A stretch of 18,862 nt of DNA from Clostridia bacterium (GTDB taxonomy: Bacteria; Bacillota; Clostridia; TANB77; CAG-508). A model generated the notes under the pieces. That model saw nothing but the letters and a program-made list of their open reading frames with translations, was not told where the DNA came from and did no database searches. Position numbers and translations under genes: made by a program. The DNA lies in the NCBI GenBank assembly GCA_900768805.1, contig CAAGEF010000129.1:1-18862 (forward strand), read 5' to 3'. Shown piece by piece: positions 14,776-18,862 of this stretch. How positions within the stretch are numbered: position 1 is the first letter of the stretch; each line of letters opens with the position of its first letter.

Positions 14776-14804
14776 TTGACTCAGCTAGGAAAAGATGATA
14801 AAAT
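14776..14804 (+). promoter_or_regulatory. str operon promoter with extended -10
   Basis: TTGACT (14776-14781, 5 of 6), a 17-base spacer and TAAAAT (14799-14804) preceded by TGA, which gives an extended -10 (TGn). Expected start is near 14811. Confidence 0.8.
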
Positions 14805-14806
14805 GT

Positions 14807-14838
14807 AATACGCTAACAGCTTTAGAGGTTAGCGTATT
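14807..14838 (+). promoter_or_regulatory. Leader hairpin at the 5' end of the rpsL transcript
   Basis: A perfect 11-bp dyad, AATACGCTAAC (14807-14817) with GTTAGCGTATT (14828-14838), and a 10-base loop. It begins at or just before the predicted transcription start, so at least the inner 7-8 pairs would form in the mRNA. It is followed by ATTTATTTAAAA, not a solid U-tract. It could be a 5'-stabilising stem or a control element for the str operon. Confidence 0.6.
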
Positions 14839-14873
14839 ATTTATTTAAAAATATAGGAGGTGAATTACAAGAG

Positions 14874-15287
14874 ATGCCAACAATTAATCAATTAGTAAGA
14901 AAAGGAAGAAAAACTGGTACAACTAAATCAACAGCTCCAGCTCTTCAAAAAGGATTTAACTCAAAGAAAAAAGTTCAAACAAATCATAGAGCACCACAAA
15001 AAAGAGGTGTTTGTACAGTTGTTAAAACAGTTACACCTAAAAAACCAAACTCAGCTTTAAGAAAAGTTGCAAGGGTAAAATTATCTAATGGATATGAAGT
15101 AACTTCATATATTCCAGGTGTTGGACACAACTTACAAGAACACAGTGTTGTTTTAATAAGAGGTGGAAGGGTAAAAGACTTACCTGGTGTTAGATATCAC
15201 ATAATCAGAGGTACTTTAGATACAGCTGGTGTTAAAGATAGAATGCAAGCTAGATCTAAATACGGAGCAAAAAGACCTAAAAAATAA
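14874..15287 (+). CDS. rpsL: 30S ribosomal protein S12
   Basis: Decoding-centre protein of the small subunit, 137 residues, about the length of Bacillus S12. Highly conserved blocks are intact: MPTINQLVRKGR, QKRGVCTVVKTVTPKKPNSALRK, EVTSYIPGVGHNLQEHS and RGGRVKDLPGVRYHIIRG. The lysines in TPKKPNS and in GRVKDLP, where streptomycin-resistance changes usually occur, have the wild-type residues. AGGAGG (14855-14860) is 13 bases before the ATG, longer than the common spacing. It is the first gene of the str operon. Confidence 0.98.
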   Translation: MPTINQLVRKGRKTGTTKSTAPALQKGFNSKKKVQTNHRAPQKRGVCTVVKTVTPKKPNSALRKVARVKLSNGYEVTSYIPGVGHNLQEHSVVLIRGGRVKDLPGVRYHIIRGTLDTAGVKDRMQARSKYGAKRPKK

Positions 15288-15295
15288 TAGGTGTG

Positions 15296-15448
15296 CATAG
15301 CAATAAAGCTATGTAAAATAATTGTTTAATAGTGCTTACTTGTAATTTATATTTATATAGATAATAAGTGCGCTATTACTGGAATAAAAATTTCAGAGTA
15401 ACTTTAGATATTTATTTAAATATCTAGGATATTAGAAAGACTAATATC
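15296..15448 (+). promoter_or_regulatory. Hairpin-rich rpsL-rpsG intercistronic region
   Basis: The 188-base spacer holds four successive stems. CATAGC/GCTATG is at 15296-15301 with 15308-15313. AATAGTGC-TT-ACTT pairs with AAGTGCGCTATT at 15328-15341 with 15366-15377 (12 pairs, a 2-base bulge and one G-U). TAGATATT/AATATCTA is at 15405-15412 with 15419-15426. GATATTAG/CTAATATC is at 15428-15435 with 15441-15448. None is followed by a U-run, so they are not terminators. In E. coli S7 binds the same intercistronic region to repress the operon; a similar role here is inference. Confidence 0.55.
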
Positions 15449-15475
15449 TATCATATAAAAAAGGAGTGAAGAATA

Positions 15476-15946
15476 GTGCCTAGAAAAGGATATATAGCAA
15501 AAAGAGAAGTTTTACCAGATCCATTATATAATAGCAAAGTTGTAACAAAATTAATCAACAATATAATGTTAGATGGTAAAAAAACAGTTGCTGAATCAAT
15601 CGTATATGGTGCTTTTGATATAATTAAAGAAAAAGAACAAAAAGACCCATTAGAAGTATTCGAAGCAGCTTTAGAAAATATAATGCCAGTACTTGAAGTT
15701 AAAGCAAGAAGAGTTGGTGGAGCAACATACCAAGTTCCATTAGAAATTAGACCAGAAAGAAGACAAACTTTAGGTTTAAGATGGCTTGTAACTTATGCTA
15801 GAAAAAGACATGAAAAAACAATGTCTGAAAAATTAGCTGGTGAAATATTAGATGCTATAAACGGAAACGGTGGAGCATTTAAGAAGAAAGAAGATACACA
15901 TAAAATGGCAGAAGCTAACAAAGCTTTCGCACATTATAAATGGTAA
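15476..15946 (+). CDS. rpsG: 30S ribosomal protein S7
   Basis: Primary 16S rRNA binding protein that nucleates the 30S head. It has 156 residues, full length. Signatures: MPRKGYIAKREVLPDPLYNS, the NNIMLDGKKTVAESIVYGAF helix region, VEVK-type VLEVKARRVGGATYQVP, and RPERRQTLGLRWL followed by ARKRHEKTMSEKLAGEILDA, ending in KAFAHYKW. The start is GTG with AAGGAG 9 bases upstream; no ATG near it fits the conserved N-terminus. It sits between rpsL and fusA in the str operon. Confidence 0.98.
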   Translation: MPRKGYIAKREVLPDPLYNSKVVTKLINNIMLDGKKTVAESIVYGAFDIIKEKEQKDPLEVFEAALENIMPVLEVKARRVGGATYQVPLEIRPERRQTLGLRWLVTYARKRHEKTMSEKLAGEILDAINGNGGAFKKKEDTHKMAEANKAFAHYKW

Positions 15947-15957
15947 GATTAAGATTG

Positions 15958-16070
15958 CTATACGAACTTATATGAAGTATAGATATCTTATGCAAATATC
16001 ATTAAAATATTTGTTAAGTTTTAAAATTTAAATTCGAATTCGAAGAAAAAACGCAAGTTTTTAATTTGAA
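15958..16070 (+). promoter_or_regulatory. Folded rpsG-fusA spacer, with a GCAA-tetraloop hairpin before the fusA ribosome site
   Basis: Three dyads lie in the 139-base spacer: CTATAC/GTATAG (15958-15963 with 15977-15982), CAAATAT/ATATTTG (15993-15999 with 16007-16013), and a hairpin at 16039-16070. In the last, TTCGAA (16039-16044) and AAAAAC (16047-16052) pair with GTTTTT (16057-16062) and TTTGAA (16065-16070) around a C(GCAA)G tetraloop, with a 2x2 internal loop and one G-U. It ends 4 bases before AGGAG (16075-16079) of fusA. Confidence 0.45.
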
Positions 16071-16085
16071 CGAAAGGAGAAAAAA

Positions 16086-18176
16086 ATGGCTGACGAAAAA
16101 AGAGCATACCCATTAGAGAGAACTAGAAATATAGGAATAATGGCACATATAGATGCTGGAAAAACTACTACTACTGAAAGAATTCTTTTCTATACAGGAA
16201 AGACTCATAAAATAGGAGAAGTTCATGAAGGTGGAGCAACAATGGACTGGATGGAGCAAGAACAAGAAAGAGGTATAACAATTACTTCTGCTGCTACTAC
16301 ATGTTTCTGGAATAATAATAGAATCAATATCATTGATACTCCAGGACACGTTGATTTTACAGTTGAAGTTCAAAGATCTCTTAGAGTTTTAGATGGTTCT
16401 GTTACAGTTTTAGCAGCTAAAGGTGGTGTTCAACCACAAACAGAAACTGTTTGGAGACAAGCAGATAAATACAATGTACCAAGAATGGTATATGTTAACA
16501 AAATGGATATAGTTGGAGCAAACTTTTTCCTTTGCGTTGACCAATTAAAAAATAGATTAAGAGCAAATGCTGTTCCTATTCAATTACCAGTTGGATCAGA
16601 AGACCAATTCCAAGGAATTGTTGATTTAATAAAAATGAAAGCATTTATTCATAAAGATGATTTAGGAAAAGAAATCGAAGAAACAGATATTCCTGCAGAA
16701 TTAGCTGATGATGCTGCTTTATACAGAGAAGCTATGATAGAAGCTGCTGCAGAACAAGATGATGCTTTAATGGAAAAATATCTTGAAGAAGGTACTTTGT
16801 CTGATGAAGATATCAAAAAAGGTTTAAGAATTGGAACAATAGCTAATAAAATAGTTCCAGTTTGTTGCGGATCATCTTATAAAAATAGAGGTGTTCAAGA
16901 ATTATTAGATGCCATAGTTGATTATATGCCATCACCATTAGATATTGCTGATGTTAAAGGTGTAGATGAAGATGGAAATGAAGTAGAAAGAAAAACTTCT
17001 GATAATGAACCATTTTCAGCATTAGCATTTAAAATAGCTACTGATCCATTTGTTGGAAAATTATGTTTCTTTAGAGTATATTCAGGAACTTTAGAGGCTG
17101 GATCTACAATTTTAAATGCAACTAAGGACAAAAAAGAAAGAGTTGGAAGAATTGTTCAAATGCATTCAAATCACAGAGAAGATATAACAAAAGTATATTC
17201 TGGTGATATAGCTGCTGCTGTTGGATTAAAAGAAGTAGGAACAGGAGATACATTATGTGATTTAGATCATCCAGTTATATTGGAATCAATGGAATTCCCA
17301 GAACCAGTTATTGATATTGCTATCGAACCAAAAGATAAAGCAAATCAAGAAAAAATGGGAATTGGACTTTCAAAACTTGCAGAAGAAGATCCAACATTCA
17401 AAACATATACAAACCAAGAAACTGGTCAAACTATCATTGCTGGTATGGGTGAATTACACTTAGATATCATTGTAGATAGATTAAAAAGAGAATTCAAAGT
17501 TGAATGTAATGTAGGAAAGCCACAAGTTGCTTACAAAGAAACAATTAGAAAAGCAGTTAAAGTTCAAGGAAAATTCATTCGTCAATCAGGTGGACGTGGA
17601 CAATATGGTGATGTTTGGTTAGAAATGGAACCATTAGAGCCAGGTACAGGTATTCAATTTGAGAGCAAAATCGTTGGTGGTGTTGTTCCAAAAGAATATA
17701 TTAAACCAATTGAAGAAGGAATTAGAGAAGCTGCTGATAGTGGTGTTTTAGCTGGATATCCAGTTATAGATTTCAAAGCAACATTAGTTGATGGATCTTA
17801 CCACGAAGTTGACTCTTCAGAAATGGCATTCAAGATTGCTGGTTCTATGGCTTTCAAAGAAGGTTGTAGAAAAGGTGGATCTGTAATATTAGAGCCAATC
17901 ATGAAAGTTGAAATAACAGTTCCAGAAGAATACATGGGAGATGTTATTGGAGATGTTAACTCTAGAAGAGGAAGAATGGAAGGTATGGAAGGTATAGATG
18001 GAATGCAAGAAATTAGAGCATTTATACCATTATCTGAAATGTTTGGATATGCTACAGACTTACGTTCAAAAACTCAAGGTAGAGGAACATATTCTATGGA
18101 ACCATCTCATTATGAAGAAGTTCCAAAATCAATCTTAGACAATATAGTTTCAACTAGAGCTAAGAAAGAAGATTAA
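16086..18176 (+). CDS. fusA: Translation elongation factor G
   Basis: GTPase that drives ribosomal translocation and, with RRF, recycling. It has 696 residues, full length. G1 AHIDAGKTT (20-28), switch I RGITITSAATT (62-72), G3 DTPGHVD (84-90) and G4 NKMD (138-141) are intact. Domain II follows from about residue 300 (DPFVGKLCFFRVYSGTL), and domain III has GMGELHLDIIVDRL. Domain IV has the RGQYGDVWLEMEP loop region, and domain V has GDVIGDVNSRRGRMEGM. The ribosome site AGGAG is 6 bases before the ATG. It is the single EF-G of the window, in standard str position; no sign of the shorter, divergent EF-G2 type. Confidence 0.98.
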   Translation: MADEKRAYPLERTRNIGIMAHIDAGKTTTTERILFYTGKTHKIGEVHEGGATMDWMEQEQERGITITSAATTCFWNNNRINIIDTPGHVDFTVEVQRSLRVLDGSVTVLAAKGGVQPQTETVWRQADKYNVPRMVYVNKMDIVGANFFLCVDQLKNRLRANAVPIQLPVGSEDQFQGIVDLIKMKAFIHKDDLGKEIEETDIPAELADDAALYREAMIEAAAEQDDALMEKYLEEGTLSDEDIKKGLRIGTIANKIVPVCCGSSYKNRGVQELLDAIVDYMPSPLDIADVKGVDEDGNEVERKTSDNEPFSALAFKIATDPFVGKLCFFRVYSGTLEAGSTILNATKDKKERVGRIVQMHSNHREDITKVYSGDIAAAVGLKEVGTGDTLCDLDHPVILESMEFPEPVIDIAIEPKDKANQEKMGIGLSKLAEEDPTFKTYTNQETGQTIIAGMGELHLDIIVDRLKREFKVECNVGKPQVAYKETIRKAVKVQGKFIRQSGGRGQYGDVWLEMEPLEPGTGIQFESKIVGGVVPKEYIKPIEEGIREAADSGVLAGYPVIDFKATLVDGSYHEVDSSEMAFKIAGSMAFKEGCRKGGSVILEPIMKVEITVPEEYMGDVIGDVNSRRGRMEGMEGIDGMQEIRAFIPLSEMFGYATDLRSKTQGRGTYSMEPSHYEEVPKSILDNIVSTRAKKED

Positions 18177-18181
18177 TAATA

Positions 18182-18217
18182 TATACTAAAACATCTATTA
18201 AAAGATGTTTTAGTATA
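18182..18217 (+). other. Long hairpin after fusA, possible weak terminator or processing site
   Basis: A perfect 15-bp stem (18182-18196 with 18203-18217) with a 6-base loop, starting 5 bases after the fusA stop. AGATAAATATAA follows, not a U-run, so it does not look like a normal intrinsic terminator and may allow read-through into tuf. Confidence 0.55.
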
Positions 18218-18346
18218 AGATAAATATAATTAGTTTAGATTTTATAAATCAATTAAAGTTATTTTATAAAATTCTAATATTCATTTTCTAAAATTGATAA
18301 GTATAAACATTAAAAAATAAGTATATAATCAATTTTAAGAAAAAGC

Positions 18347-18377
18347 TTGCATTTTAGAAACAAATAGTATAAAATGC
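18347..18377 (+). promoter_or_regulatory. Probable tuf promoter overlapped by an inverted repeat
   Basis: TTGCAT (18347-18352), a 17-base spacer and TAAAAT (18370-18375). An 8-bp dyad, GCATTTTA (18349-18356) with TAAAATGC (18370-18377), covers both hexamers. The other sequence in the 271-base fusA-tuf gap is A+T-rich, with a second TATAAT at 18324-18329 that lacks a good -35, and a 9-base direct repeat ATAAGTATA at 18297-18305 and 18317-18325. Confidence 0.5.
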
Positions 18378-18447
18378 TATCAAAATAAATTTGTTATTAA
18401 ATTTAAACAATAAAAATAAAACAAGAAATTAAAGGAGGAATTCAAAA

Positions 18448-18862
18448 ATGGCTAAAGCTAAATTTGAAAGAACAAAACCACACGTTAACATTGGTACAAT
18501 CGGACACGTTGACCATGGTAAAACTACTACAACTGCTGCTATTACTAAATATTTAGGATTAAAAGGACAAGCTCAATTCGCAGCTTACGATCAAATCGAC
18601 GGAGCTCCAGAAGAAAAAGCTAGAGGAATCACAATCAATACTGCACACGTTGAATACGAAACAGATAACAGACACTATGCACACGTTGACTGCCCAGGAC
18701 ACGCTGATTATGTTAAAAACATGATTACTGGTGCTGCTCAAATGGACGGAGCTATCTTAGTTGTATCTGCAGCTGATGGACCAATGCCTCAAACAAGAGA
18801 ACATATCTTACTTGCTAGACAAGTTGGTGTTAAATATATCGTTGTTTATTTAAATAAATGCG
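18448..18862 (+). CDS. tuf: Translation elongation factor Tu, N-terminal part (cut by window end)
   Basis: GTPase that brings aminoacyl-tRNA to the ribosome. Only 138 full codons are present, about a third of the gene. The start is ATG 18448, with AAAGGAGG shortly upstream. Visible motifs: KPHVNIGTIGHVDHGKTTTT (10-29, P-loop), the switch I sequence EEKARGITINTAHVEYET (55-72), DCPGHADYVKNM (81-92, with the catalytic-type His85) and the beginning of the G4 NKxD motif, read as NKC before the cut. Codons here use more C-ending choices than nearby genes, as expected for a very highly expressed gene. Confidence 0.97.
   Translation, partial: MAKAKFERTKPHVNIGTIGHVDHGKTTTTAAITKYLGLKGQAQFAAYDQIDGAPEEKARGITINTAHVEYETDNRHYAHVDCPGHADYVKNMITGAAQMDGAILVVSAADGPMPQTREHILLARQVGVKYIVVYLNKC

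Noticed and set aside
14874..15287. Possible streptomycin-resistance change in S12
   Set aside because: Both key lysine positions (TPKKPNS and GRVKDLP) have the sensitive, wild-type residues.
16113..16373. Open frame on the reverse strand inside fusA
   Set aside because: It is antisense to the conserved EF-G GTPase domain, is Ser-rich from complementing Glu/Asp/Arg codons, and has no ribosome site.
1..18862. Mobile element, CRISPR array, tRNA or phage genes
   Set aside because: No transposase, integrase, regularly spaced direct repeats or tRNA cloverleaf pattern was seen; the only repeats are the short dyads listed.

Overview
The window comes from a strongly A+T-rich, low-G+C Gram-positive-type bacterium, most likely an uncultured Clostridia-like Firmicute. 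The reasons are consistent purine-rich Shine-Dalgarno sites, consensus SigA-type promoters, a MurE with the meso-diaminopimelate DNPR signature, a folate-dependent TrmFO, a Bacillus-length S12 and a classic rpsL-rpsG-fusA-tuf order. The taxonomic placement is inference; no rRNA gene is present. No tRNA, CRISPR array, insertion sequence, integrase or phage gene was recognised.

Layout. (1) 1-9163 is a broken-up division and cell wall (dcw) cluster: the 3' end of ftsL, a reverse-strand gene with a starch-binding-like (CBM25/53) domain, ftsI/spoVD-like PBP, a DUF805 membrane protein, a small RelA/SpoT-type HD hydrolase on its own promoter, a 427-base gap with folded DNA, then murE-mraY-ftsW-murG. 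murD, murF, murC, murB, ftsQ, ftsA and ftsZ are not in the window. (2) 9249-13501 holds topA, a reverse-strand cysteine-cluster (YkgJ-like) protein and trmFO; topA and trmFO are usual neighbours in Firmicutes, here split by the cysteine-rich gene. (3) 13512-14732 is a single-gene unit for an unrecognised 360-residue protein with a near-perfect promoter and a terminator. (4) 14776-18862 is the str operon: a promoter with a leader hairpin, rpsL, rpsG, fusA and a truncated tuf, with folded intercistronic spacers.

How the genes work together. MurE adds meso-DAP to the UDP-MurNAc peptide, MraY moves the peptide to undecaprenyl phosphate (lipid I), MurG adds GlcNAc (lipid II), FtsW polymerises lipid II and the FtsI-type transpeptidase crosslinks it, with FtsL as part of the septal complex. 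The str genes encode two 30S proteins and two elongation factors. The five accessory genes (CBM-like, DUF805, HD hydrolase, cysteine-cluster, 360-residue unknown) mostly form separate transcription units between the core blocks.

Most of the window is conserved housekeeping DNA. The less explained parts are the CBM-like cytoplasmic protein, the 360-residue unknown, the hairpin cluster at 3962-4122, the hairpin-rich rpsL-rpsG spacer and the short GC-richer palindrome before murG. I do not see a convincing new multi-gene system.
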